Program-made: the position numbers and the translations under genes | DNA from: Herbaspirillum robiniae | GTDB lineage: Bacteria; Pseudomonadota; Gammaproteobacteria; Burkholderiales; Burkholderiaceae_D | Length of the DNA: 64,000 bases | Assembly (NCBI RefSeq): GCF_002213415.1 | Contig: NZ_NJGU01000006.1 | Span: 430,037 to 494,036 of the forward strand | Direction: 5' to 3' | Notes under the pieces: model-generated | Database searches by the model: none | What the model saw: only the letters and a program-made list of their open reading frames with translations | Told to the model about the DNA's origin: nothing | In this document: positions 49,650 through 59,127 of the stretch, piece by piece | Layout: every line of letters starts with the position of its first letter | Numbering within the stretch: position 1 is the stretch's first letter

Positions 49650-50771
49650 ATGAATCCGACAGAAGATCCGATCTACCAATTCGACATCGAGAACGACCAG
49701 CAAGCCATGGCGCTGGCGCTGGTGCAAGCCGGTTTCGGCATGCTCACCACCACGCCCAATCCGCGCGTGGGCTGCGTCATCGTCAAGAACGGCCGCATCG
49801 TCGGCGCCGGCTTCACCCAGCCGCCGGGCGGCAACCATGCCGAGATCCAGGCGCTGGCCGACGCCGCCGCGCGCGGCAACGACGTGCGCGGCGCCACCGT
49901 CTACGTCACGCTGGAACCCTGCAGCCATTTCGGCCGCACCCCGCCCTGCGCCGATGCGCTGGTGCGCGCCGGCGTGGCGCGCGTGGTGGCGGCCATCGCC
50001 GACCCCAACCCACTGGTGGCCGGCCAGGGGCTGGCCAAGCTGCAGGCGGCCGGCATCCAGGTGGCCTGCGGCCTGCTGGAGGAAGAGGCAGCCGAGATCA
50101 ACATCGGCTTCCTGCACCGCATGCGCACCGGCAAACCCTGGGTGCGCATGAAAAGCGCCGCCAGCCTGGACGGCAAGACCGCCCTGCACAACGGCGTGAG
50201 CCAGTGGATCACCAGCCAGGCCGCGCGCGACGACGGCCACATCTGGCGCGCCCGCGCCTGCGCCGTGATGGCCGGCATCGGCACCATCGCCAAGGACGAT
50301 GCCCAGCTCACCGTGCGCGCCATCGATACGCCGCGCCAGCCGCGCCGCATCGTGGTCGACAGCAAGCTGGCGGTCTCGCCCGAGGCGCGCGTGATCCAGG
50401 GCGGCGGCACCTGGGTCTTCACCGCCGCCGAAGACCGTGAAAAGACCGCCTCCCTCGAAGCCCAGGGCGCCGAAGTCATCGTCCTGCCCAACGCCGACGG
50501 CAAGGTCGACCTGCCCGCGCTGGTGCGCGAACTGGGCCAGCGCCAGATCAATGAACTGCACGTGGAGGCCGGCTCCAAGCTCAACGCCTCGCTGATCCGC
50601 GAAGGCTGCGTCAACGAGCTGCTGGTCTACCTCGCGCCCAGCCTGCTGGGCGACGGCCGCAACATGTTCGACCTGCCGCCGCTGGAAGACCTGTCCGACA
50701 AGATCGGCCTGCGCTTCAACGAGGTCAAGCAGGTCGGCCCGGATTTGCGTATCCTTGCACGCTTCAATTGA
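49650..50771 (+). CDS. ribD: Bifunctional diaminohydroxyphosphoribosylaminopyrimidine deaminase / 5-amino-6-(5-phosphoribosylamino)uracil reductase
   Basis: 373 aa. The deaminase domain (residues 15-160) has the zinc site HAE in GGNHAEIQAL and the cysteine pair in PCSHFGRTPPC; the reductase domain (160-373) includes VRMKSAASLDGKTALHNGVSQWITS. Catalyses two steps of riboflavin synthesis. The start at 49650 gives the MNPTEDP N-terminus. ribE follows 28 bases on. Confidence 0.95.
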   Translation: MNPTEDPIYQFDIENDQQAMALALVQAGFGMLTTTPNPRVGCVIVKNGRIVGAGFTQPPGGNHAEIQALADAAARGNDVRGATVYVTLEPCSHFGRTPPCADALVRAGVARVVAAIADPNPLVAGQGLAKLQAAGIQVACGLLEEEAAEINIGFLHRMRTGKPWVRMKSAASLDGKTALHNGVSQWITSQAARDDGHIWRARACAVMAGIGTIAKDDAQLTVRAIDTPRQPRRIVVDSKLAVSPEARVIQGGGTWVFTAAEDREKTASLEAQGAEVIVLPNADGKVDLPALVRELGQRQINELHVEAGSKLNASLIREGCVNELLVYLAPSLLGDGRNMFDLPPLEDLSDKIGLRFNEVKQVGPDLRILARFN

Positions 50772-50799
50772 CACACAGCTTTCAGCATCAGGACAGATC

Positions 50800-51414
50800 A
50801 TGTTTACAGGTATCGTCGCCGCCGTCGGCAGCATCACATCCGTACAACCCCTGGCCGCCGGCCCTGACGCCGGCGTGCGCCTGAACGTCGACGCCGGCCC
50901 CCTGCCGATGGCCGACGTCGGCCTGGGCGACTCGATCGCCCTCAACGGCGCCTGCATGACGGTGGTGGAAAAGACCGCCACCGGCTTCACCGTCGACGTC
51001 TCGCGCGAAAGCCTGAACCTCACCGTGGGCCTGGACGCGCCCGGCGAAGTCAATCTGGAAAAGGCCCTGACCCTGGCCGAGCGCCTGGGCGGCCACCTGG
51101 TCTCCGGCCACGTCGACGGCCTGGGCCGCGTGCACTCCTTCGAGCCGGTCGGCGAATCGCGCGAGCTGATCGTCGACGCCCCCAAGGCGCTGGGCAAGTA
51201 CCTGGCCTACAAGGGATCGATCGTGGTCAACGGCGTCTCGCTGACCGTCAACCGCGTCGAGGACCTGGCCGACGCCTGCCGCTTCTCGATCAACCTGATC
51301 CCGCACACCGTGGAAGTCACCACGCTCAAGCACCTGAAGGCCGGCAGCACGGTCAACCTGGAGATCGACCTGATTGCGCGTTATGTGGAGCGCATGCTGA
51401 GCGCCGCCAAATAA
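50800..51414 (+). CDS. ribE: Riboflavin synthase alpha chain
   Basis: 204 aa with the internal twofold repeat of riboflavin synthase. MFTGIVAAVGSI opens the first half, with GACMTVVEK and DVSRESLN; LVSGHVDGLG, VNGVSLTVN and NLIPHTVEVTTL lie in the second. It dismutates 6,7-dimethyl-8-ribityllumazine. Forms an operon with ribD. No FMN riboswitch was seen upstream. Confidence 0.95.
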   Translation: MFTGIVAAVGSITSVQPLAAGPDAGVRLNVDAGPLPMADVGLGDSIALNGACMTVVEKTATGFTVDVSRESLNLTVGLDAPGEVNLEKALTLAERLGGHLVSGHVDGLGRVHSFEPVGESRELIVDAPKALGKYLAYKGSIVVNGVSLTVNRVEDLADACRFSINLIPHTVEVTTLKHLKAGSTVNLEIDLIARYVERMLSAAK

Positions 51415-51578
51415 GGAAAAATCCTCCCGAGACGCCCCGTAGCGTCACCCGCCCGGGAGGCGCTGCGCGCGGCAATCAGCCCGCCGGAACCCGCCGCGAC
51501 GCCTTCGAAGCGCCTCCGATAGCGGTTTTCCGGCAACACCCGCTTGAAATACAGCTAGGTGAATTGGCCGATCATAGG

Positions 51579-51705
51579 TATAGTGGCCCGTCTTACCGGC
51601 TTGGTAAGCTGAAAGTCTTTGGCTCCCACGCACCTGTATTGCGCTTTCTGCAATACCTGCCTGATCCCAGTCCATCCCCTTTCAAACGGTCCTCCGACCG
51701 TTTTT
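51579..51705 (+). ncRNA. Putative structured small RNA or infA leader
   Basis: TATAGT at 51579-51584 (weak -35) would start an RNA near 51591. It folds into CUUACC/GGUAAG (51592-51608), GUAUUGC/GCAAUAC (51636-51656) and an intrinsic terminator AAACGGU/ACCGUUU (51684-51703) with a CCUCCG loop and a U-run. About 115 nt, with no plausible open frame. It lies 170 bases before infA, so it could be a separate sRNA or a prematurely terminated infA leader. Confidence 0.5.
51684..51705 (+). terminator. Intrinsic terminator upstream of infA
   Basis: A seven-pair stem with loop CCTCCG, then TTTTT (three of them within the stem). Confidence 0.75.
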
Positions 51706-51874
51706 GCTTGCCGCCACGCAAGCCTCGCGAATTGACCGCCCCGCCGTAGGCGCAGCCTGTTTCCGGATCGCAAGCGACTCCGGCCCCATGACTGCCGCCC
51801 TGCATGGACAGCCCGTAGCCCGGGCGAGAGCCCTATGGCGAGGCCTTTTAACCAGCTGTTTTTAAGGAGCCCGA

Positions 51875-52138
51875 ATGGCAAAGGAAGAACTGATTGAAAT
51901 GCAAGGCCAGGTCACGGAAGTGCTGCCCGATTCCCGATTCCGCGTAGACCTGGAAAATGGCCATTCCCTGATCGCCTACACGGCCGGCCGCATGAAGAAG
52001 AACTTCATCAAGATCCTCGCCGGCGACAAAGTGACGCTGGAACTGTCCCCTTATGACCTCAACAAGGGACGCATCATCTATCGCCATATCGAGAACCGTG
52101 GCAGCAGCGGCCCCCGCCCTCAGGCCCGCAGGCGCTAA
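51875..52138 (+). CDS. infA: Translation initiation factor IF-1 (second type)
   Basis: 87 aa OB-fold protein ([46 protein letters not shown]). The basic tail [14 protein letters not shown] and the location outside ribosomal protein operons mark it as the second IF-1 that many betaproteobacteria carry. AAGGAG precedes the ATG. Ends 43 bases before a terminator. Confidence 0.93.
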   Translation: MAKEELIEMQGQVTEVLPDSRFRVDLENGHSLIAYTAGRMKKNFIKILAGDKVTLELSPYDLNKGRIIYRHIENRGSSGPRPQARRR

Positions 52139-52180
52139 GTTTTCGCATTGCCCGGCGCCGAACCGGCGCCAGAACGCAAA

Positions 52181-52202
52181 AAGCCCACCAAAAGGTGGGC
52201 TT
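52181..52202 (+). terminator. Intrinsic terminator of infA
   Basis: AAGCCCACC and GGTGGGCTT around AAAA; flanked by A-run on the left and TTGTT on the right. Confidence 0.85.
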
Positions 52203-52232
52203 GTTCATTGTTAATTCTGAATTCTCTTCAGC

Positions 52233-52582
52233 CCATGCTATCTGCATGGTGCCTCAGGTTCGAACGGCCCGGCCTATCCGGACGGTGCCATCTCAAATAC
52301 AGGCGATCACCGATGCCATCCGCCCCGTGAAGGGCGGCATGGCCGCTGGCGAACATTAATAACTATTTGCTCAGCCGGTCCTTCCCTCGCGCACACCCGC
52401 GCTATCTGCGCGTTGGCATGCGACCGGGAATCCGGCCGGTCCCCGGCTGCATGATGCAGTCGGAAACCTTGCGCCGCCGCCGCTTCGATTCGATCGTCCG
52501 GCCCATGCTATCTGCAGGGTGCCGGGCTACGGATATCCGGGAATCGTTACGGCAAAGGCGCTTGTGCCTGGCTATCTGCTGG
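52233..52582. repeat. Family of four hairpins with a shared TATCT loop
   Basis: GCTATCTGC-type elements at 52233-52249 (stem CCATGC/GCATGG), 52398-52412 (CGCGC/GCGCG), 52503-52519 (CCATGC/GCAGGG, with an outer CCGGC/GCCGG stem) and 52568-52582 (CTGGC/GCTGG with wobble pairs). The loop is TATCT on the plus strand in every case (AGATA on the minus strand) while stems differ, so pairing is kept by compensating changes. The region lies between the infA terminator and the cspA stop codon and holds no convincing gene. Confidence 0.75.
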
Positions 52583-52623
52583 TATGGACGGTCGATAGCG
52601 CCCAGGCTTGATACTGCCGGCGA

Positions 52624-52836
52624 TCAGGCGATCACTTTGATGTTGCTGGCCTTCTCGCCCTTGGGGCCGTTGCTGCGTTCGAACGACACGCGCTGGTTTT
52701 CGGACAGGCTCTTGAAGCCGGTCGACTGGATGTCCTGGAAGTGGGCGAACAAGTCCGCGCCGCCTGCATCGGGGGTGATGAAACCAAAACCCTTTGCATC
52801 GTTGAACCACTTCACTACGCCTGTTTGCATGCTCAT
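52624..52836 (-). CDS. cspA: Cold-shock domain protein CspA family
   Basis: 70 aa OB-fold RNA chaperone. The RNP-1 motif is in KGFGFITP and RNP-2 in [21 protein letters not shown] is characteristic. AAGGA is six bases before the first ATG; a second ATG two codons on is possible. The 150-base leader (see promoter) is typical of cold-regulated csp mRNAs. Confidence 0.94.
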   Translation of the reverse strand: MSMQTGVVKWFNDAKGFGFITPDAGGADLFAHFQDIQSTGFKSLSENQRVSFERSNGPKGEKASNIKVIA

Positions 52837-52997
52837 GCTGTTTCCTTAGATTGAATAGGGGCGACGTGCCCGAAAGGCACTTGAGACCAAGAAATGAAAC
52901 CGAAGGAAAAAGACAGAACGACCGGAGGAAAAACAACAGTCAGGCGGAATTGGAACCAACAAGAATACGGCTTGATACAAGTACGACACGAACTATA
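52837..52997 (-). promoter_or_regulatory. Probable cspA promoter and long 5' untranslated region
   Basis: On the minus strand TATAGT (52992-52997) with GTGCAA 17 bases upstream would give a leader of about 150 bases. It is unusually pyrimidine-rich and has a GTGCC-TTTC-GGGCAC hairpin (52866-52880) just before the ribosome site. Long leaders of this kind act as thermosensors in csp genes. Confidence 0.5.
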
Positions 52998-53245
52998 CCC
53001 CATTTGAAGGGATCTTGCACGCAACTGTATTAATTTGTTCACAAATTGCCATTTACTTCCATTTATTGCCGCCTGTTGCCCGGCCCCGCTCCCCCGAATT
53101 GCCCGGCCTTCACCGGTGCGGCCCGCTCGCAGCGCCCGCGCGCACGGCCCGCATATGCACATGCGAAATCATTCCTTCGCCCGCCGCGCCCCGCGCGCTA
53201 GCGTCTGCCTGCAGTGCTCACCCACGACAACAAGCGAGACCCACC

Positions 53246-54535
53246 ATGGCAGACACCCCCAACTGGAAATTCGAAACCCTCTCCGTCCACGCCGGCTATG
53301 ACCCCGACCCGACCACCCGCGCGGTGGCCGTGCCGATCTACCAGACGGTCGCCTTCGCCTTCGACGACACCCAGCACGGCGCCGACCTGTTCGACCTGAA
53401 GGTGCAGGGCAACATCTACTCGCGCATCATGAACCCGACGCAGGACGTGCTGGAAAAGCGCCTGGCCGCCCTCGAAGGCGGCATCGCGGCGCTGGCCGTG
53501 GCGTCCGGACAGGCGGCGGTGACCTACGCCATCCAGACCATCGCCGAAGCCGGCGACAACATCGTCTCGGCTTCCACGCTCTACGGCGGCACCTACAACC
53601 TGTTCGCGCATACGCTGCCGCAGTTCGGCATCCAGACGCGCTTCGCCGATCCGCGCCAACCCTCGTCCTTCGAGCCGCTGATCGATGCGCGCACCAAGGC
53701 GATCTACATCGAATCCATCGGCAACCCGCTGGGCAACGTCACCGACATCGCCGCCGTGGCCAGGATCGCGCATCGCCACGGCGTGCCGCTGATCGTCGAC
53801 AACACCGTGGCCACGCCCTACCTGTTGCGCCCCATCGAGCACGGCGCCGACATCGTCGTGCATTCGCTGACCAAATACCTCGGCGGCCACGGCACCACGC
53901 TGGGCGGCGCCATCGTCGACTCCGGCAAGTTCCCGTGGGCGCAGCACAAGGACCGCTTCAAGCGCCTCAACGAACCCGACGTCAGCTACCACGGCGTGAT
54001 CTACACCGAAGCGCTGGGCGAGGCCGCCTACATCGGTCGCGCGCGCGTGGTCCCGCTGCGCAATACCGGCGCGGCGCTGTCGCCGTTCAACAGCTTCCAG
54101 ATCCTGCAGGGCATCGAGACGCTGGCGCTGCGCCTGGACCGCATCACCGCCAACGCGCTGGCCGTGGCGCAATACCTGAAGCGTCATCCCAAGGTGCGCT
54201 GGGTCAATTACGCCGGCCTGGAAGATCATCCCGACCACGCGCTGGCGCGCAAGTACTTCAACGGCCGCGCCTCGGGCGTGCTGACCTTCGGCGTGGCCAA
54301 CGGCCGCGACGGCGGCGCGCGCTTCCAGGATGCGCTGCAGCTGTTTACGCGCCTGGTCAACATCGGCGACGCCAAATCGCTGGCGACGCACCCCGCCTCG
54401 ACCACGCACCGCCAGCTCTCACCGGCCGAACTGGAAAAAGCCGGCGTCACCGAAGACACGGTGCGCCTGTCGATCGGCATCGAGCACATCGACGACCTGA
54501 TCGCCGACCTCGAACAGGCATTGCACTCCGCGTAG
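53246..54535 (+). CDS. metY: O-acetylhomoserine aminocarboxypropyltransferase (sulfhydrylase)
   Basis: 429 aa PLP enzyme of the Cys/Met metabolism family, making homocysteine from O-acetylhomoserine and sulfide. The PLP lysine is in [17 protein letters not shown]. Length above 420 and [15 protein letters not shown] with [28 protein letters not shown] fit MetY better than MetB or MetZ. The start at 53246 removes a non-conserved extension. Alone on this strand. Confidence 0.92.
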   Translation: MADTPNWKFETLSVHAGYDPDPTTRAVAVPIYQTVAFAFDDTQHGADLFDLKVQGNIYSRIMNPTQDVLEKRLAALEGGIAALAVASGQAAVTYAIQTIAEAGDNIVSASTLYGGTYNLFAHTLPQFGIQTRFADPRQPSSFEPLIDARTKAIYIESIGNPLGNVTDIAAVARIAHRHGVPLIVDNTVATPYLLRPIEHGADIVVHSLTKYLGGHGTTLGGAIVDSGKFPWAQHKDRFKRLNEPDVSYHGVIYTEALGEAAYIGRARVVPLRNTGAALSPFNSFQILQGIETLALRLDRITANALAVAQYLKRHPKVRWVNYAGLEDHPDHALARKYFNGRASGVLTFGVANGRDGGARFQDALQLFTRLVNIGDAKSLATHPASTTHRQLSPAELEKAGVTEDTVRLSIGIEHIDDLIADLEQALHSA

Positions 54536-54735
54536 TCCACCGCCGCCAACGTCAGACCTGGCGCGCCTTGCGACAATATGCCGCACGACGCGCCGGGCCC
54601 GGCGCTGCATAATTCCCCCCTCGCAATGCCGCGCCGCCGGCGCCTTCGCACCGCGCATGGCGCCATGCCTCGCACGACGCGCGATGCCGCACCCGCGGCT
54701 GCCGCCTCACATCACAATAACGACGGGGAATCCCA

Positions 54736-56865
54736 ATGAAGCTCACTCGCTGCGCCCTCGCAGTGGCGCTGGCCTGCGCCGCCCATACTCAAACCCATGC
54801 CCAGTCGCCGGCGCAGACCCAGGCCGGGCAGGACGACAAGCTGCCCGCCATCACCGTGACCGGCGACAAACCGGTACCGCAAAGGAACGGCGCCGACAGC
54901 GCCCTGCTGCCCGCCGCCGAACCGGGCTATGCCACCGCGGCGGCCGGCGGCGTCTCCGCGCTGCCGGTGTTGAACGGCTTCGCCGCCGACCGCATCAAGG
55001 TCCGGCTGGACGGCATGGAAGTCACCGCCGCCTGCGGCAACCAGATGAACTCACCGATGTCCTATATGCCGCCCGCCCAGGTCGGCACGGTGCGCGTGAT
55101 CGCCGGCATCACGCCGGTCAGCGCCGGCGGCGACAGCATCGCCGGCAGCATCGAACTCAATTCGCCGGCGCCGCAATATGCGGACGGGCCGGGCTGGTCG
55201 CTGGTCAAGGGCGGCTTCTCGGCCTCCGCGCGCAGCGTCAACGCCGAAGTCTCCGCCTCGGTCAACGCCACCGTCGCCAGCGACACGCTGTCGGTGGCCT
55301 ACACCGCCAGCCGCACCCGCGCTGAGAGCTACGTGAACGGCAACGGCGACAAGGTGCTGGGCAGCCAGTTCGAGAGCAACAACCACGCGCTGACGCTGGC
55401 CGCGCGCGGCAGCGGCCAGCAACTGGTGCTGAAGGTCGGGCAGCAGTACATTCCCTTCCAGGGCTTCCCCAACCAGTACATGGACATGACCGGCAACCGC
55501 GCCACCTTCGCCAACCTCGGCTACGACCGCCGCTTCGACTGGGGCAAGCTGTACGCCAGGCTCTACTGGCAGCACACCGCGCACGAGATGGGCTTCTTCA
55601 CCGCCGAGCGTCCCGGTACCATGCCGATGGATACGCGCGGACGCGACATGGGCTACACCGTGCGCGCCGACATCGACCTCGGCCAGGACGGCGGCTCCAC
55701 GCTGCGCCTGGGCAGCGAGCTGCACAGCTTCCGCCTGAACGACTACTGGCCGGCCGTGCCGGGCTCGATGATGATGGGTCCCAATACCTACGTGAACATC
55801 AACGACGGCACGCGCGACCGCTTCGCCCTCTTCGCCGAATGGGAGCACAAGCTGGACGCACGCTGGAGCACCCTGGTTGGTGTGCGCGATGAACTGGTGA
55901 AGACCGACGCCGGCAATGTGCAAGCCTACGGCACCGGCATGATGAACGCCGCCGACGCCGCAGCCGCCAGCGCCTTCAATGCGCGCGGCCACGGCAAGAC
56001 CGACAACAACATCGACCTCACCGCGCTGGCGCGCTTCGAGCAGGATGCCGGCAAGAGCTTCGAGTTCGGCTACGCCCGCAAGACCCGCTCGCCCAATCTG
56101 TATGAGCGCTACACCTGGGGCCGCGGCACCATGGCCATGACCATGACCAACTGGTTCGGCGACGGTAACGGCTATGTCGGCAACATCGACCTCAAGCCCG
56201 AAGTGGCCAACACCCTCAGCGCCACCGCCGACTGGCACAGCGAAGACAGCGAAGGCAACGAGCGCCGCTGGTTCTTCAAGGCCACGCCCTACTTCAGCTA
56301 CGTGCAGAACTACATCGACGCCGACGTGACCGGCAGCTTCAACCCCTACGGCATCGCCGGCGCCTCCGGCAACCTGCTGCAGTTCGCCAATCACGACGCC
56401 CGCCTGTATGGCATCAACCTCTCGTGGAAACTGCCGCTGGCCAACAGCGCATCGCTGGGCAGCCTCGCCTTCACCGGCAAGGCCAGCCTCACCCGCGGCT
56501 CGCGCGTGGGCGGCGGCAACCTGTACCACATGATGCCGTTGAACCTGCTGGCCGCGCTGGAACAGCGCAGCGGCCCGTGGAGCAACCGCGCCGAGCTCAA
56601 CTACGTCGCCCGCAAGACGCTGGTCGATGCGCAGCGCCTGGAACCGGTCACCGCCAGCTACACGCTGGTCAACCTGAAGAGCACCCTGCAGGCGACCCGC
56701 ACCATCTCGGTCTGGGCCGGCGTAAGCAACCTGTTCAACCGCAACTATGCCGATGCGCTGGGCGGGGTCTATCTGTCGGGGCTGGCCAATGCGAAGTCGG
56801 GATCGCTGCAGGCGCTGCCGGGTTATGGTCGCTCGCTGGATGTGGGAGTGAACGTCAGCTTCTGA
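54736..56865 (+). CDS. oprC: TonB-dependent copper receptor, OprC/NosA type
   Basis: 709 aa outer-membrane beta-barrel. Signal peptide 1-22, a plug domain, and a C-terminal barrel ending in phenylalanine (DVGVNVSF). The plug lacks a canonical TonB box but shows a Cys/Met cluster (ACGNQMNSPMSYMPP) and many Met-rich loops (TMPMDTRGRDMG, GTMAMTMTN). Such sites mark the NosA/OprC copper subfamily, although the exact metal is inferred. Single gene with a strong terminator. Confidence 0.82.
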   Translation: MKLTRCALAVALACAAHTQTHAQSPAQTQAGQDDKLPAITVTGDKPVPQRNGADSALLPAAEPGYATAAAGGVSALPVLNGFAADRIKVRLDGMEVTAACGNQMNSPMSYMPPAQVGTVRVIAGITPVSAGGDSIAGSIELNSPAPQYADGPGWSLVKGGFSASARSVNAEVSASVNATVASDTLSVAYTASRTRAESYVNGNGDKVLGSQFESNNHALTLAARGSGQQLVLKVGQQYIPFQGFPNQYMDMTGNRATFANLGYDRRFDWGKLYARLYWQHTAHEMGFFTAERPGTMPMDTRGRDMGYTVRADIDLGQDGGSTLRLGSELHSFRLNDYWPAVPGSMMMGPNTYVNINDGTRDRFALFAEWEHKLDARWSTLVGVRDELVKTDAGNVQAYGTGMMNAADAAAASAFNARGHGKTDNNIDLTALARFEQDAGKSFEFGYARKTRSPNLYERYTWGRGTMAMTMTNWFGDGNGYVGNIDLKPEVANTLSATADWHSEDSEGNERRWFFKATPYFSYVQNYIDADVTGSFNPYGIAGASGNLLQFANHDARLYGINLSWKLPLANSASLGSLAFTGKASLTRGSRVGGGNLYHMMPLNLLAALEQRSGPWSNRAELNYVARKTLVDAQRLEPVTASYTLVNLKSTLQATRTISVWAGVSNLFNRNYADALGGVYLSGLANAKSGSLQALPGYGRSLDVGVNVSF

Positions 56866-56888
56866 TTTATCCACAGGCAAAAACAAAA

Positions 56889-56915
56889 AAGGCAGGGATC
56901 ACTCCCTGCCTTTTT
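56889..56915 (+). terminator. Bidirectional terminator between the TonB receptor and ssuD
   Basis: AAGGCAGGGA and TCCCTGCCTT around TCAC; A-run left and T-run right, so it can serve both convergent genes. Confidence 0.92.
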
Positions 56916-56936
56916 CATTCGTGCCTTGCGTCGTCC

Positions 56937-58028
56937 TCAGGCCGCTTTCTTCGCCAGCCGTTGCGCGACCAGTTCACGCGTACGCGGAATCAGTTCGCGG
57001 CCATAGTCGGTGGCATCTTCCAGCGGATCGAAACCGCGGATGAGGAAGGTCGTCACACCCAGGTCGTAGTAGTCCAGCAGCGCCTCGGCCACCTGCTCCG
57101 GCGTGCCCACCAGCGCGGTGGAGTTGTAGCGTGCCCCGGTTTCCTTGGCGATCGCAGTCCACAGGCGCTTGTCCACGCGCGTGCCCTTGTCGGCGGCGGC
57201 CAGCAGGCGACGCGCGCCTTCGCTTTGTTGCGGGCCGGTGTAGGCCGGGTGCAGCCTGGCGTTGCCGGCGCGCAGGCGGCGCGTCTCTTCCAGGATGCGC
57301 TCGGCGCGCTCCCAGGCCTGGTCCTCGGTGTCGGCCAGGATCGGCCGGAAGGAAATCGAAAACTCCACCTTGCGCCCGTGGCGCGCCGCCTCGGCCCGCA
57401 CGCGGCCGGTCAGGTCGCGCACCTGGTCGAGCGACTCGCCCCACAGCGCATAGATGTCTGCATGGCGGCCGGCCACCGGAATGGCCGCGTCCGACGCGCC
57501 GCCGAAGAAGATCGGGATATGCGGCTTCTGCACCGGCTTGACTTCAGAAAAGGCTTGCTCGAACCGATAGTGCGCGCCCTCATGGTCGAACGGTTTTTCT
57601 GCGGTCCAGACCCGGCGCAGGATCTCCAGGTATTCGTCGGTGCGCGCGTAGCGCTGGTCGTGGTCGAGGTAGTCGCCGTCGCGGCGCTGCTCGATGTCGG
57701 AACCGCCGGAGATGATGTGCACGCCCAGGCGGCCGCCGCTGAAGTGGTCGAGCGTGGCCAGCTGGCGCGCCGCCAGCGTGGGCGAGACGAAGCCCGGCCG
57801 GTGCGCCAGCATCAGCTTAATGCGGCTGGTGGCGGCGGCGACCTGGGCGATGGTCAGGATCGCGTCCGGTCCGTTGGAGTGATACGGCACCAGCACACGG
57901 TCGAAGCCGGCATCCTCGTGCGCTTTGGCAAAGCGCAGCAGGTAGTCGGTGTCGATGGCCGGGCCGGCCGAGGGATGGATCTCCGAGTTCTTGTGAGTGG
58001 TGACCATGCCGATGAAGTTGACGCTCAT
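56937..58028 (-). CDS. ssuD: FMNH2-dependent alkanesulfonate monooxygenase-like protein
   Basis: 363 aa luciferase-like TIM barrel. LMLAHRPGFVSPTLAARQLATLDHFSGGRLGVHIISGGSD is the SsuD-type core. It would release sulfite from sulfonates using FMNH2 and oxygen. Slightly shorter than E. coli SsuD and diverged, so a related sulfonate or sulfone substrate is possible. Last gene of the ssuC-ssuB-ssuA-ssuD set, 21 bases after ssuA. No FMN reductase gene (ssuE) is present here. Confidence 0.85.
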   Translation of the reverse strand: MSVNFIGMVTTHKNSEIHPSAGPAIDTDYLLRFAKAHEDAGFDRVLVPYHSNGPDAILTIAQVAAATSRIKLMLAHRPGFVSPTLAARQLATLDHFSGGRLGVHIISGGSDIEQRRDGDYLDHDQRYARTDEYLEILRRVWTAEKPFDHEGAHYRFEQAFSEVKPVQKPHIPIFFGGASDAAIPVAGRHADIYALWGESLDQVRDLTGRVRAEAARHGRKVEFSISFRPILADTEDQAWERAERILEETRRLRAGNARLHPAYTGPQQSEGARRLLAAADKGTRVDKRLWTAIAKETGARYNSTALVGTPEQVAEALLDYYDLGVTTFLIRGFDPLEDATDYGRELIPRTRELVAQRLAKKAA

Positions 58029-58049
58029 GCTGTTCTCCTTTTACGTGAA

Positions 58050-59051
58050 TCAGACCTTGACGATGTAATCGGTGACTTTCACTTTCTGCGGCAGGATCTT
58101 GCGTTCCGACAGCCAGTCCGCCGCGCCCTGGAAGGTGGCGATGAATTTGGCGTCATCGGCGCCGTGAAACTCCCAGCGGCGCGCCAGCCTGATCAGCGAG
58201 TCGCGCACCGCGTCGGAATAGCCGGCGTCCTTCTGCACCAGGATCTCGGCCTCCTTCGGGTTCTTCGTGATCCACTCGCCCTCGGCGCGGTAGGCCGCGT
58301 TCACGGCGCGCACGATGTCGCCGTTCTCTTCGGCGAACTTGCGGTGCGTGACGTAGGAATTGAAGTCGATCAGGAACTCCAGGTCGCGGCCTTCGAAGAA
58401 CACGTCATGCGCCTTGTACTCCACGCGGGCGATGTCCACGCCCGGGCTCCACATCGACCACGCGTCGACCTTGCCCTGCGCGAACGCCGGGCCGGCGTCG
58501 GGCGGATTGAGATAGACGAACTTGACCTTGTCGCGCGCGATGCCGTGCTTCTCCAGCGCCGCCACCAGCAGGAACTCGCCCAGGCCTGAACGGTTCACCG
58601 CCACCGTCTTGCCCACCAGGTCGGCGACCTTGTCGATGCCGGAACCGTCCTTGGCGATGATGGCCGTGCTGCGCGGCTCCACTACCGCAAACTGTGTGAA
58701 CACCAGCGGCGAGCCGGCGATCATCGCCGCCAGCGCGGGCGTGGTGCTGCCGCCGAAACCGAAGTCGGCGCTGCCGCCGGTGACCGCCTGCAACGACGGT
58801 GCATGGTTGGGAAACGGCCCGACCCACTGCACCTTGATGCCGTCTTTGGCCAAGGTCTTTTCAAACTCGCCGCGGGTGCGGGCGATGCCGGGCAGGCCGC
58901 CCTTGCCCCAGGCCAGGCGCACGGTGTCGGTGTTGCGCGACTTGCCGTGCGCCAGCAGCGGCAGGCCGGCGCCGCCCAATGCGGCGCCGGCGATGGCGGC
59001 TTGCAGGAGGTGGCGTCGATGGAGGTTGGCAGGTTTGTCGTGTTCGCTCAT
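58050..59051 (-). CDS. ssuA: Aliphatic sulfonate ABC transporter, periplasmic binding protein
   Basis: 333 aa. The N-terminus has twin arginines (HRRHLLQAAIAGAALGG) and looks like a Tat signal. The mature part is a SsuA/NMT1-type binding fold (VRLAWGKGGLPGIARTRGEFE, GGSADFGFGGSTTPALAAMIAGSPL, DIARVEYKAHDVFFEG). The start at 59051 follows the twin-arginine layout. Delivers sulfonates to SsuBC. Confidence 0.88.
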   Translation of the reverse strand: MSEHDKPANLHRRHLLQAAIAGAALGGAGLPLLAHGKSRNTDTVRLAWGKGGLPGIARTRGEFEKTLAKDGIKVQWVGPFPNHAPSLQAVTGGSADFGFGGSTTPALAAMIAGSPLVFTQFAVVEPRSTAIIAKDGSGIDKVADLVGKTVAVNRSGLGEFLLVAALEKHGIARDKVKFVYLNPPDAGPAFAQGKVDAWSMWSPGVDIARVEYKAHDVFFEGRDLEFLIDFNSYVTHRKFAEENGDIVRAVNAAYRAEGEWITKNPKEAEILVQKDAGYSDAVRDSLIRLARRWEFHGADDAKFIATFQGAADWLSERKILPQKVKVTDYIVKV

Positions 59052-59127
59052 GAGATGGAAGTGGGAGGAATGAAGAGCCGCCGCGCCGCAGGCATGCGAC
59101 GCGGCCGCCGGGAAAAATGCAAGGGAG

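Noticed and set aside
49560..49650. FMN riboswitch before ribD (or before the ribBA-type gene)
   Set aside because: The spaces are too short and lack the conserved riboswitch core; nothing beyond a simple leader is visible.
51564..51749. 61-codon plus-strand open frame upstream of infA
   Set aside because: No ribosome site, and it spans the three regular hairpins and the terminator, which fit an RNA better.
52251..52275. GGTTCGAAC at 52258 as the T-loop of a tRNA
   Set aside because: Flanking bases cannot form a T-stem or acceptor stem, and no anticodon arm is found.
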